The notes below the pieces were generated by a model. The model saw only the letters and a program-made list of their open reading frames with translations, made no database searches and was not told the DNA's origin. From Flavobacterium zhairuonense (lineage in GTDB: Bacteria > Bacteroidota > Bacteroidia > Flavobacteriales > Flavobacteriaceae): a stretch of DNA of 64,000 nt. The stretch's first letter is position 1. Each line of letters begins with the position of its first letter. A program made the position numbers and the translations under genes. Shown piece by piece: positions 1 through 10,700 of this stretch. The stretch spans positions 1 through 64,000 of the forward strand of contig NZ_SJSY01000075.1 in assembly GCF_004352915.1 (NCBI RefSeq), read 5' to 3'.

Positions 1-3000
1 GATTTCAAAACTTCCAGATGTTGGATTCGGATAAGCCGCTAAAGTTCCAAAAAGATCCAACGTTGCAACTTTTTTAGAATAAACTCCTTCACAAGCTTTT
101 GATGTAGCAACTTCTAATAAACCACCTTTTTCTAAATCTAAAGAGAAATTAGAATCGTTTGTCTGAAATTGAGCTTGACCGTCAACAAAAATGGTAAATG
201 GAGCTGTTCCGTCAATAATTTCAACATTAACTTTTTTATCTGTTATAACAGATTTTCCAGTAATAGTTGTTGCTTTTGCAATTGTAATAGTAAAGCTTTG
301 TTCGAATGTGCGACCAGCAACCGTAATAGATACCCCGTAAGTGCCCGGAGCTAAACCTGAAACTTTTAGGCTGTTATTTGTAAATTCATAAGTTTTACTA
401 TTTATTACTGCCGTATAGTTTTGAGCCGATTTTGCAGTAATATTTATTTCGCCATTATTCTCATTTGAGCAAGATTCACTCTTAGATTCAACAGTAAAAT
501 TATCAGTTGGTAAAGTTAGGATAGCGCCACAGCTAGTGTTATAAGTTGCTGTATCGTCTTTTCTCATTGACCAGTTTGTGTTGGCAGCTGTTACATCATC
601 AACCTGAATACATGTTAAATCAGGATTTTTTCTAAAATCAAGTTGAAAGTCATAAAGGACAGTATTCAATTTTACATTATTGCCATTTTTGATGTTTAGA
701 TATGTCAGTTTATTATCAGAAACATTTAAAAAACCAACTTTTGAATTAGTTGAAATATCAATTGAGGTCAACTGATTTGATTGGCAATAAAACGTATAAA
801 GATCTTTGTTCTTGGTCAAATCTAATTCTGTTAACTGATTATAACTACAAACGAAATGTTGTATATATACTTGTTTAGACATATCCAGCTTTTTCAGTTG
901 ATTGTTATTACATGTTAATTGTATTATGCTGTTGTTTGAAAAGTCTAAACTTGTAAGTTTGTTTACCTGACATTGCAGATAAGATAACCCTCTGTTTCCT
1001 GAAAGATCAAGAGTTGCTAATTGGTTATGGTCACAATTTAATAAACTCAAATTAGTGCTTTTTGTAACATTTAAATTGCGCAGTGCATTGTTGCTACAAA
1101 TAATATCAGTTATCGCAGTATTGTTTGTAAAGTCTAATGAGGTTAATTGATTTTCAAAACAATAGATTAAACCTAGAGCGGTGTTTTTAGAAAGGTCTAA
1201 TTCTGTCAAACGGTTATTATTGATATAAAGTTTTTTAAGCGCTGTGTTTTTTGAAAGATCTACTTTTGAAATATTATTATAAGCGAAACTTAATTGTTCC
1301 AGCGCAACAAAATCCTGAATTCCAGTTAAGTCCTTAATTGGATTTACCGGATTGTTAGACGTTTCACTTACATTAAGTTCTTTAAGTGTATTAATCCTTG
1401 AAGTAAGCACTCCTCCATTTACACCATCAGTATCAATTCCTAATGCAATTAATTTTTTCTCAAAATTAGCATCTGGAATAACTGTAAAAACAGCTGCAGT
1501 ACACTCCAAAGAATAATTTGCATTAGCATCTTTTGCATTTGCCCAATTTGCAGTAGCATAATTTATATCATCAACCTGAATACATGTCAAAGAAGGATTG
1601 CTTTTGAAATTGCCCAAAGTCATGTTTGTTAAATTGGTGTTTTTACCATTCTTCAGATTTAGGCTGTATAAATTATTTGAAGAAGATTGTACTTGAGTAA
1701 GTTCTGTATTTGCCGAAAGATTTAAACTTAAGATTTTGTTTGAATTACAATTTAAAGTAGTCAGTTTAAGGTTTTTTGCCAAATTTATTTCTGCTAAAGA
1801 GTTCGAAGAAACGTTTAAGTCTTTCAAAGCAGTAAATCCTTCAATTCCTTTTAAGCTTGAAATATTGCTGTTTGAAACATCAAGAGTAGTTACAGAAGCA
1901 ATGCTTGAATTCAATACTTTACCATTTTTGCCATCGGTATCTATTCCTAAAGAAATTAATTTGTCTTCAAAATTTGCATCAGGAATCGCTGTAAATGAGT
2001 TGCAAAGTTTATTGTAAGAAGCGGTTGCGTCTTTTAAGCTTGCCCAATTTGTATTAGAATAACTTTCATCATCTACTTGAATGCAGATCAAATTTGGATT
2101 ATTCGTAAACAATGAAGTGTTTTTGTTTAATAAAGTATTTTTTCCGTTGTTTAAATCTAAACTTACAAGTTTATTTTTTGAACAATCTAATGAGCTTAGA
2201 TTACTATTTTTAGTTAAATCTAAATAGATTAATTGATTGTTTTTACAGATCAAAGACTCTAAAGCAGTAAAATCCTGAATTCCAATTAAGCTGGCAATTG
2301 AACTGTCAGAAACATCCAAAGATTTTATATTTGCTATGCTTTCAGTCAATACTTTTCCGTTTACGCCATCAGTATCAATTTTAAGAGCAATTAATTTGTT
2401 TTCAAAATTAGCATCTGGAATTGTGGTGTAAGCTCGGCAATCTGTAGAGAAATTTGCCCATGAATCTTTATAACTGGCCCAATTTAAATTGGAATAATTA
2501 GCATCATCAACCAAAATACAAGACAAAGCATGATTATTGTTAAATCTTATGTATTGTGTGAAATTTTTGTTGTTTCCATTTTTCAGGTTTAGATCATAAA
2601 GCAAATTATTAACAGCATTTACGGTAGTTAGTAATTTGTTTTTTGAAAGATCAAGAGTAGTAAGCTTGTTTCTTTCAATATAAAAACTTTGCAAATTTAA
2701 ATTAGCCGTAAGGTCAATATTTTCGATACTGTTATTATCAAGATCTAAGCCTTCTAATTTTAAATTTTTAGAGACATCAATCGCTGTAAGACTGTTTACA
2801 TCACATCTTAAGTTTGTTAATAAAGTATTTTTTGTCACATCAAGAGTGTTTAATCTATTGTATCCTAAATCTAAAACTGTTAATTTTAAGTTTTTAGAAG
2901 GATCAAAGCTTGATATGCTATTAGAAAGACAGCTTAGATAAGTAAGTTCTTTATTTTCAGTAGTATTTAATTCTTTTAATTTATTACTTCCACATTCAAG

Positions 3001-4635
3001 TTTTTGCAATAATGCGCATTTGGTAATGTTGATGTTTGTTAACTGATTGTTGCTACAGGTAACAGTCTTTAAATTTACGTTTGCACTAAGATCTAAAGTC
3101 GTCAAAGTATTATTTTCACAATATAGATTCTCCAATGCTGTATTTTTAGAAAGATTTAAAGCTGTTAACTTATTTCCATTCAGTTTTACAATTTTTAATG
3201 AAGTGTTGTTGTCAAAATTTACACTCGTTAATTTATTGGCACCAAAGTCTACACTGGCTAATAATGTATTTTGAGATAAGTCGACAGGGTTTACGAAGTT
3301 ATTATAATAACAATCAAGAAGAGTTAGGCTCTTATTGTTTGTTAGATTTAGAGTTTCAAGTGAATTACGCTGTAAAATTAACGTTGTAAGTTTAGTATTA
3401 TTTGAAAGATCTAATTTTGTTAATGGATTACTGTTGATAGTTAAACTCTCCAGATTAACATTCTCCGAAAGGTCGATCGCTGTTAATTTATTACTTGAAA
3501 GGTCAAGAGTCTTCAGCATTACGTTTTTTGAAAGATCTATAGAAGTTAACCCAAACGTAGTTCCACCATAAGTCAGGCTTTCAAGAGCTGTAAAACCTTC
3601 TATTCCTGTTATGTCTTTAATGTTAACAGTAGTAAAATAAATTTTTAATGTTTTTACATTCGAAATTGAACTTGTAAGCACTTTTCCATTTACACCGTCT
3701 TTGTCGTAACCAAGACTAATTAACTGTCTTTCAAAATCAGCATCCGGAATTAAAGTGTATTGCTGATCATCGCATGAAATTGCATAATTTGGAGCCGCAT
3801 CCTTAAGACTTGCCCAATTCAAATTAGAATAAGCAGCATTGTCTACTTGGATACAAGTCAAGTCTGGGTTGTTTTTAAAAGTTGAAGTAGTGGCCAAACG
3901 AGTGTTGTTGCCATTTTTTAAATTGATAGTAGTCAGCTTATTTGAAGAACAATCTAAAAACGTAAGACCAGGATTTTTAGAAACGTCCAATGTTTTTAAA
4001 CTATTACCTTGACAATTTAAACTTTGCAAAGATTGATTAGATGAAACGTCAAGAGCAGTTAAGTTGCTGAAATTACAGTTTATAAAAGTTAATGCTGTAT
4101 TGTTAGTTAAAACTATTCCGTTTGTAAAATCGTTGGCACTGCAATTAATTTCTTTCAGAAATAAATTTTTAGTAACATTTAAGTCCTTTAGTTTGTTGTC
4201 ATAACAATTTAAGGTCGTTAAATTTAAATTAGTAGCTAAATCAAGGCTAGTAATTAAGTTGGTCGCACAATTTAGATTTGTCAGAGCAGTATTTTTGCTA
4301 ACATTTAAACTTGTTAATTTATTCGAAAAACAGTTCAATGTAACCAGCGAAGTGTTGTTCGAAACATCAAGAGCTGTTAAATTGTTAAAAGAACAAATTA
4401 ACTGAGTTAATGCTTTAAAATCCTGAATCCCGGTTAAGTCGTTAATATTTAGCCCATTGATGTTTAATGTTTTTAAGGAGGCAATGTTTGCCGTTAAAAC
4501 CTGACCATCAGGAGTTCCAGAATCGTATTTTTCATTAATTAAGAATTTCTCAAAATTAAGATCCGGAATCGAGGTGTATTGCGCATAAAGAGAAAAATTT
4601 GCCAAAAACAGCAACAAGAGTAGTTTTGTTTTCAT
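1..4635 (-). CDS. Giant leucine-rich-repeat T9SS cargo protein (3' end cut by window)
   Basis: Open frame of 1545 codons from the ATG at 4635 down to base 1; the C-terminal end lies outside. The N-terminus MKTKLLLLLLFLANFSLYAQ is a signal peptide almost identical to that of the upstream neighbour. The body has five superblocks, each opening with an IPDxNFExxLI motif (near 4575, 3745, 2420, 1990 and 1470), then LRRs of about 21 residues (LxxLDVSKNxxLxxLxCxxNxLT type), then a closing NGNN...LxCIQVDDxxYxNxNW...KD segment. From about base 535 downward an Ig-like or SprB-like stretch leads to YPNPTSGSFEI at the window edge, the first part of a T9SS type A sorting domain. It is therefore probably secreted or cell-surface bound; LRRs of this type usually mediate protein or glycan binding. 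The ligand is unknown. Tandem paralogue of the next gene. Confidence 0.93.
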   Translation of the reverse strand, partial: MKTKLLLLLFLANFSLYAQYTSIPDLNFEKFLINEKYDSGTPDGQVLTANIASLKTLNINGLNINDLTGIQDFKALTQLICSFNNLTALDVSNNTSLVTLNCFSNKLTSLNVSKNTALTNLNCATNLITSLDLATNLNLTTLNCYDNKLKDLNVTKNLFLKEINCSANDFTNGIVLTNNTALTFINCNFSNLTALDVSSNQSLQSLNCQGNSLKTLDVSKNPGLTFLDCSSNKLTTINLKNGNNTRLATTSTFKNNPDLTCIQVDNAAYSNLNWASLKDAAPNYAISCDDQQYTLIPDADFERQLISLGYDKDGVNGKVLTSSISNVKTLKIYFTTVNIKDITGIEGFTALESLTYGGTTFGLTSIDLSKNVMLKTLDLSSNKLTAIDLSENVNLESLTINSNPLTKLDLSNNTKLTTLILQRNSLETLNLTNNKSLTLLDCYYNNFVNPVDLSQNTLLASVDFGANKLTSVNFDNNTSLKIVKLNGNKLTALNLSKNTALENLYCENNTLTTLDLSANVNLKTVTCSNNQLTNINITKCALLQKLECGSNKLKELNTTENKELTYLSCLSNSISSFDPSKNLKLTVLDLGYNRLNTLDVTKNTLLTNLRCDVNSLTAIDVSKNLKLEGLDLDNNSIENIDLTANLNLQSFYIERNKLTTLDLSKNKLLTTVNAVNNLLYDLNLKNGNNKNFTQYIRFNNNHALSCILVDDANYSNLNWASYKDSWANFSTDCRAYTTIPDANFENKLIALKIDTDGVNGKVLTESIANIKSLDVSDSSIASLIGIQDFTALESLICKNNQLIYLDLTKNSNLSSLDCSKNKLVSLDLNNGKNTLLNKNTSLFTNNPNLICIQVDDESYSNTNWASLKDATASYNKLCNSFTAIPDANFEDKLISLGIDTDGKNGKVLNSSIASVTTLDVSNSNISSLKGIEGFTALKDLNVSSNSLAEINLAKNLKLTTLNCNSNKILSLNLSANTELTQVQSSSNNLYSLNLKNGKNTNLTNMTLGNFKSNPSLTCIQVDDINYATANWANAKDANANYSLECTAAVFTVIPDANFEKKLIALGIDTDGVNGGVLTSRINTLKELNVSETSNNPVNPIKDLTGIQDFVALEQLSFAYNNISKVDLSKNTALKKLYINNNRLTELDLSKNTALGLIYCFENQLTSLDFTNNTAITDIICSNNALRNLNVTKSTNLSLLNCDHNQLATLDLSGNRGLSYLQCQVNKLTSLDFSNNSIIQLTCNNNQLKKLDMSKQVYIQHFVCSYNQLTELDLTKNKDLYTFYCQSNQLTSIDISTNSKVGFLNVSDNKLTYLNIKNGNNVKLNTVLYDFQLDFRKNPDLTCIQVDDVTAANTNWSMRKDDTATYNTSCGAILTLPTDNFTVESKSESCSNENNGEINITAKSAQNYTAVINSKTYEFTNNSLKVSGLAPGTYGVSITVAGRTFEQSFTITIAKATTITGKSVITDKKVNVEIIDGTAPFTIFVDGQAQFQTNDSNFSLDLEKGGLLEVATSKACEGVYSKKVATLDLFGTLAAYPNPTSGSFEI

Positions 4636-4661
4636 AGAATGAATTTAAAATTTTGTCAGCG

Positions 4662-4706
4662 CAATTATAGTTGGTTTAAAGGGAAATTCCTTACGGAAAA
4701 GCGTAA
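4662..4706 (-). promoter_or_regulatory. Promoter and palindrome shared with the upstream LRR paralogue
   Basis: Read on the plus strand, TTACGGAAAAGCGTAA (4691-4706) is a near-perfect palindrome preceded by ATTCC. A -7-like box CAATTATA (TATAATTG on minus, 4662-4669) lies 27 nt from the ATG. Both elements occur at identical distances upstream of the 10921 start. The palindrome falls where the -33 box would be, a position typical of activator sites; that role is inferred. Confidence 0.6.
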
Positions 4707-4740
4707 TGGCGTGTTTTTTTTGAAAAAAGTTATGAATAAA

Positions 4741-4777
4741 AAATGCCCTATTTTCATTTTTAGAAAATAGGGCATTT
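4741..4777 (-). terminator. Terminator of the LamG/LRR gene
   Basis: Perfect 15-bp inverted repeat (4741-4755 with 4763-4777, core ATGCCCTATTTT), 7-nt loop. On the minus strand it is followed by a T-rich tract (TTTTTATTC), 18 nt after the stop codon of the gene ending at 4796. It separates the two LRR genes. Confidence 0.85.
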
Positions 4778-4795
4778 AGTTTTTTTTTGAATTTA

Positions 4796-7700
4796 TTACT
4801 CTACAACAATTTTCTTTGCTGAAGAAGCATCTTGATTAATTAAGTATAAATAATAAACACCTCTTGGCAATCCAGAAAGATCAATTTTAGTATTCGATTC
4901 ATTTGAATTTAATTGGAATGATTTTACCAATTTGCCATTTGTATCATAAACGGCAACTTTTTCTACAGAAACATTTTGAATGTTAACTTCGCCTTTTGTT
5001 GGGTTTGGATAAACCGCGACTTGGTCAAAAACTGAATCTTCAAGGCCTAAAGATTTACATGTTGAAGAATAAGTTGCTGTTTGATCTTTGATCCCAGCCC
5101 AATTAGCGTTCGAAAATGCAACATCATCTACCTGAATACAGCTAAGTTTTAAATTATTTAAGAAACTAGTATAGATCGAAGCCGCTGTCTTTTTGCCAGT
5201 TTGAGTTGGTAAAATAAAGTTTTTATTATTGCCGTTTTTAACATTCAGTGACACTAAAGGATTAAACTCAACAAAAATAAGTTCTAATAGAGGATTATGA
5301 GAAATATCCAAAGTTGTTAACTGATTATTGCTGACATTCAATCTTTTTAGCAATGGATTTTTGCTCAGATCTAAAGTGGTTAAAGCATTATTATAGCAAT
5401 ACAAATTTTCCAATTTTGCATTGTTAGAAAGATCTAATGAAGCAATATTATTTTTTCCGCACACTAAATCAGTCAAATCTGGCATATTTGAAACGTTTAT
5501 TTGAGTTAGCTTATTATCGCTACAATCAATTGATTTTAATGCTGTATTTGAAGTTAAATCAAAGTTCGTTAATAAATTAGAATTGACATCGACAAATAAG
5601 AGTGATTTATTTTGAGAAATATCCAGATTAGTAATTTGGTTTTTTCCTGCACTCAGATTTAGTAACTTAGTATTTTTAGAAACATCTAAACTTGTTAGTT
5701 GATTGTTGTATAAATCTAGTTTAGTCAGCAGAATATTTTTACTTACGTCTATTGTAGTTATGTTATTTGAAGAAAGATCCAAATAAGTTAAGGCAGTAAA
5801 ATTTTCTATTCCTGATAAATCGGTAATATTAGAATTTGATAAATCCAGCGATGTAATAGCGCTAATATCAGAAGTCGCTATTTTTCCATTAAGACCATCT
5901 TTGTCAATACCCAAATCAATCAGCTTTTGTTCAAAATTAGAATCAGCAAGCAAAGTGTATGCTGTGCAATCTATATTGTAATTTGCAGAGCTGTCTTTAA
6001 AGTTTGACCAGTTTTGGTTTGAGTACGTTTGATCATCAACCTGAATACAGCTTAAATTTGGATTTTGCTTGAAGTTAGAATTGTTGTTAAAATTAGAATT
6101 GTTTCCGTTTTTTAAGTTTAGAGTTACTAATTTATTATTGCTACAATCTAAAGAATTCAATTTTTTATTTTGAGAAATATCTAAAGTTGATAATTGATTC
6201 CCGCTACAATTTAGAGTTTGCAAATTAGCAAAACCTTTAATTCCCGTTAAGTCTTTGATATTGCTTGAGAAAACATTTAATGATGTTACATTGACGATAC
6301 TGCTATTTAAAACAGTTCCGTTTTTGCCATCTTTGTCAATGTTCAACTCTATCAATTTGTTTTCAAAAGCTGGATCAGGTATTGCTGTTATTTGAGAACA
6401 ATCTACAATAGAATAGCTAGCTGAAGAATCTTTGAAGGTAGACCAGTTGGCATTAGCATTTAAAGCGTTATCAACCAAAATACATGTTAGCGATGGATTT
6501 TTTGTCAAGTCAATGCTTGTAGAAGTAATTGAACCATTGTTTCCATTTTTCAAATTTACATTTGTAAGCTGTTTGTTTTCAGTACAGAAAATAGCGCTTA
6601 AAGAAGTGTTTTCAGAAAGATCTAAATTTGTTATTGAAGTAGATGAACACCATAATGCCGCTAATGCTTTATTATTTGAAACATCTATCGCTGTTATTGG
6701 ATTTGATGAACATGAAAAATATTGTAAACTAGGGTTATGTGAGACATCAATTTGAGTCAACTCATTGTTAAACGCTGAGAAATTGTCTAAAGCAATATTT
6801 TTTGAAACATCAATTGTTGTTAGTTTATTATAGGCAACATTTAAGTTTGTTAAAGCAATATTTTTTGAAACATTTATTGATTCCAATTTATTTGACATAC
6901 AATTTAAATTGGTTAGTTCTTTAAAATTTTCTATTCCGGTTAAATCGTTAATATTTGTGCCATAAAGATCTAGTTCTGTAACCGAAGTAATATTTGAAGT
7001 CAAAACTTTTCCATCTGCAGTTCCAGAATCAATTCCTAATGCGATTAATTTATTTTCAAAATTAGCATCAGGAATTAAGGTGTATGTAGGCAAACAGTCC
7101 ACTGAAAAGGAAGCTGTGTTATCTTTTTTTGATGCCCAATTTGCACTCGCATAAGCCACATCATCAACTTTTATACACGTTAGATCTGGATTGTTTTTTA
7201 GATCTAAAGAGGAGTCTAAAATGGTATTTTTTCCATTTCTCAAGTTTAGTTCAACCAATTTATTGTTTGATACGTTTAAAGTGGTTAATGCTGTGTTTTT
7301 TGAAAGATCAAGATTTGTTAACTGATTTCCAAAACCACTTACAAACCATAATAGAGTATTATGGCTCAGATCAATTTCTTTTAAATTGTTATTCTCAAAA
7401 CCTAATCTTTGAAGATTTGTATTTTGGCTCAAATCTACAGTTGAAATATGATTCTTTGAAAGCTCAAGAGTATGAAGCTTGGTGTTTTTTGTTACATCTA
7501 TACTTGTGAAAGCATTATCTAAAATACCAATATTTTCTAACATTAAATTTTTGCTAAAATCAGCAGTTGTCAGTTTATTACGGTCGCAGAAAAAGTATTT
7601 TAACGATGCAAAATCCTGTAATCCTGTTAAATCTGAAATATTGCTGTCGGCTACATCTAAAGAAATAATATAAGTAATAGAAGCTGTTGCGACTTTTCCG

Positions 7701-10700
7701 TCTGGAGTTCCTGAGTCAATTCCTAAATCAATTAATTTTTGCTCAAAATTTTGGTCTGGAATTAGTGTAAAAAATTCTGGACAATCTAAATTGTAATTCG
7801 CAGTTGTGTCTTTCTTGTTCGCCCAATTATTGTTTGAGTAATCAACATCATCTACTTCAATACAGGTTAATGCAGGATTGTTTGATAAAATAAGCGCCTG
7901 ACTAAAGATTTTTGTGTTGTTTCCGTTTTTTAAATTTAAACTTTGTAATGGCGGATTATTTGAACAATTCAAAGTGGTCAAAGCCTTATTTTTACTAATG
8001 TCTAACATTTTTAATTCATTAGATCCACAAAATAACTGAGTTAGGTTTTTTTGATTTGAGATATCTATTGTTTTTATCTGATTACCGCTAAAATCTAATA
8101 AATCCAAAATAAGATTGTCTTTTACATCTAATGTTGTTAATTGGTTATTTTCAGCAGTTAAAGCAAGTAAATTTACGTTTTTGTCAAGTGATAAGTTAGT
8201 TAATTGGTTGTTGCTGCAATCTAAAATTTGCAACTTAGTGTTATTGCTTAAATCTAAAGATGTTAGAGAATTGTAAAAACACTGTATGAATTCTAATTCT
8301 GAGCATTTACTAATGTTTAAGCTCTTTAATTGATTTGATGAGCAAGTTAATTTTTTTAGCGCTATATTTTTATCTAAGTCTAAAGTTGTTAATTTATTTC
8401 CGCCACAATGTAGGTCTGTTAAAGATGTGTTTTTGCTTACGTTTATACTTTTTAGGTTATTTGAATCGCATGATAAATAGGTTAAAGAAGTAAAACCTTC
8501 AATCCCAGTTAAATCTGAAATAGAGCTTGAACTTATATTTAAATTGGTAACAGTAGCAATTTTTTCTGTCAAAACTTTTCCGTCTGCAACGCCAGAATCA
8601 AGATCTAAAGCGATTAATTTATTCTCAAAATTGACGTCGGGAATCAATGTGTATCCATCTGTGCAATAGGTATTAAAACTTGCTGTTGCATCTTTTTTTG
8701 CTGTCCAGTTTGTATTGGCATAAGCGACATCATCAACTTGAATACAAGTTAAATCTGGATTGTTTGTAAAACCAGAATTGTAAATATTTAAATTAGAATT
8801 ATTGCCGTTTTTGACATTTAATGTAGTCAGTTTATTTTTATTACACGCCAATTTTGTCAAAGCTGTATTTTGCGATACATCTAAACTCGTTAGCTGATTT
8901 CCATAACACCAAAAAGTTGTTAGAGCCTTGTTTTTAGAAACATTTATTGTGCTCAATTGGTTTGTCTGGCAATATAAACTTGTTATTAAAGTGTTTTTAG
9001 TTATATCAAGATTTGTCAGATTGTTTTCATGGCAATGAAAAAAAGTTAGTGCTGTATTTTTAGAAACATCAATAGCAGTCAATTGGTTTGTAGAGCAGAC
9101 AAATTCTTTTAAAGCTGTATATTTTGAAATATCAAGCGCAGTAAATTTGTTGCTGTTTAGATATAGTACTTCAAGTGTATTACTTTCAGGAAGCGTTATC
9201 GATGTTAATTGATTTTCTCCGCAGTGCAAGGTTTTTAAAGCTGTATTTTTAGAAACATCGAGAGATGTCAAGTTGTTCTTGTCAAGATCTACTCTGGTTA
9301 GTTTTGCGTTTTCGTAAAGATTTAAATTAGTAAGCAAGTTAGCATAACAATTTAAGTATGTTAAGGAGGTACATTTAGAAACATCAACAGAAGCAATATT
9401 ATTCATTGCTAAGTCTAACTCCGTTAATTTTATATTGCTAGAAAGATCAAGACTTGTCAATTGATTTGATGCACAATATAAACTAGTTAAGTTTAAATTT
9501 TTAGAAACATCCAGAGAGGTTATTTTGTTATATGTACAGCTTAAACTAAGTAATTTTGTATTTTTAGATAGATCAAGGGATGTCAATGAATAATTCATAT
9601 CACAGTTTAATGACCTTAAATTGATATTGTTTGAAACATCTAAAGTTGGGATATTAATTCCGCTTACATTTAATGTCGTCAATGTCGTGATTTGCGAAAC
9701 ATCGAATCCTGTTAATTTTGTATTTGAAATATCTAATATGTTTATATTGATGTTTTTAGAAACATCGATTGTAGTAATTGGATTGCTATTAACATCCAGT
9801 TTATATAAAGCTACGTTTTTAGATACATCTAGTAATACTATTTTGTTGCCCCCAGCAGTTAAAGATGTTAAAAATGTATTTTTTGAAACATCAAGGGTTG
9901 TTAGCTGATTTGCACTGCATTCTAAAGTCTTTAAGTTAAAGTTTTTCGAAAGATTTAGTGCGGTCAGTTTGCCATTGCCACCTTCAAATGGTATATATTG
10001 ACTACCTCTGCAAATTAATGTCTCTAAAGCTGTAAAGCTTTCAATTCCTGTCAAGTCAGAGACTACCTTGGTATCGATTTCTAGCGATTTAACCGTTTTA
10101 AGATTATTTGTGAGTACCTTTCCATCAACTGCACCTGAATCAAGTCCTAATTCAATAAGCTTTTTCTCAAAATTAGAATCTGGAATTAGGGTGTAAAGAT
10201 CCAATCTTTCAGGTGCATCAACGTACATACCCGAAATTTCTTGTGGCGTTAGTACACGATTCCAAATTCCAATATCATCGATAGTTCCTTTAAAAAACTC
10301 ACTAGTTGTATCTCCTGAGATTCGTTTTCCTATTCTAAAAATATTGTTTAAAGTACTTAGGTTAGCAACTTTTTCAGATGCTAAAACTCCATTTACATAC
10401 AACGATACTTTAGTTCCATTGTAGGTAAGTGTAAAAAAGTACCAGTCATTACTTAAGTAGTCAAAATTATTTACATAAAAATCATCACCTATAGCGTTTG
10501 GCCCAGTTGAAGTTTGAAGATAACCTTTTGAGTAAATAGTAAGCCCAAATTTTTGTAACCTTGATAAAGTACCATAATTAAAGATACATACATCTCCGTT
10601 TTCGCCAGAATTTGGCGTGTTTGTTTTAAACCAGCCAGAAATAGTTCTTGCCGCGTTGCCTTGAGGAATATTGGTAGTAGTAGCATCAATATAGCTGCTT

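Noticed and set aside
7129..7509. 126-codon plus-strand ORF
   Set aside because: Lies entirely inside the minus-strand LRR gene in a shadow frame; no family features.
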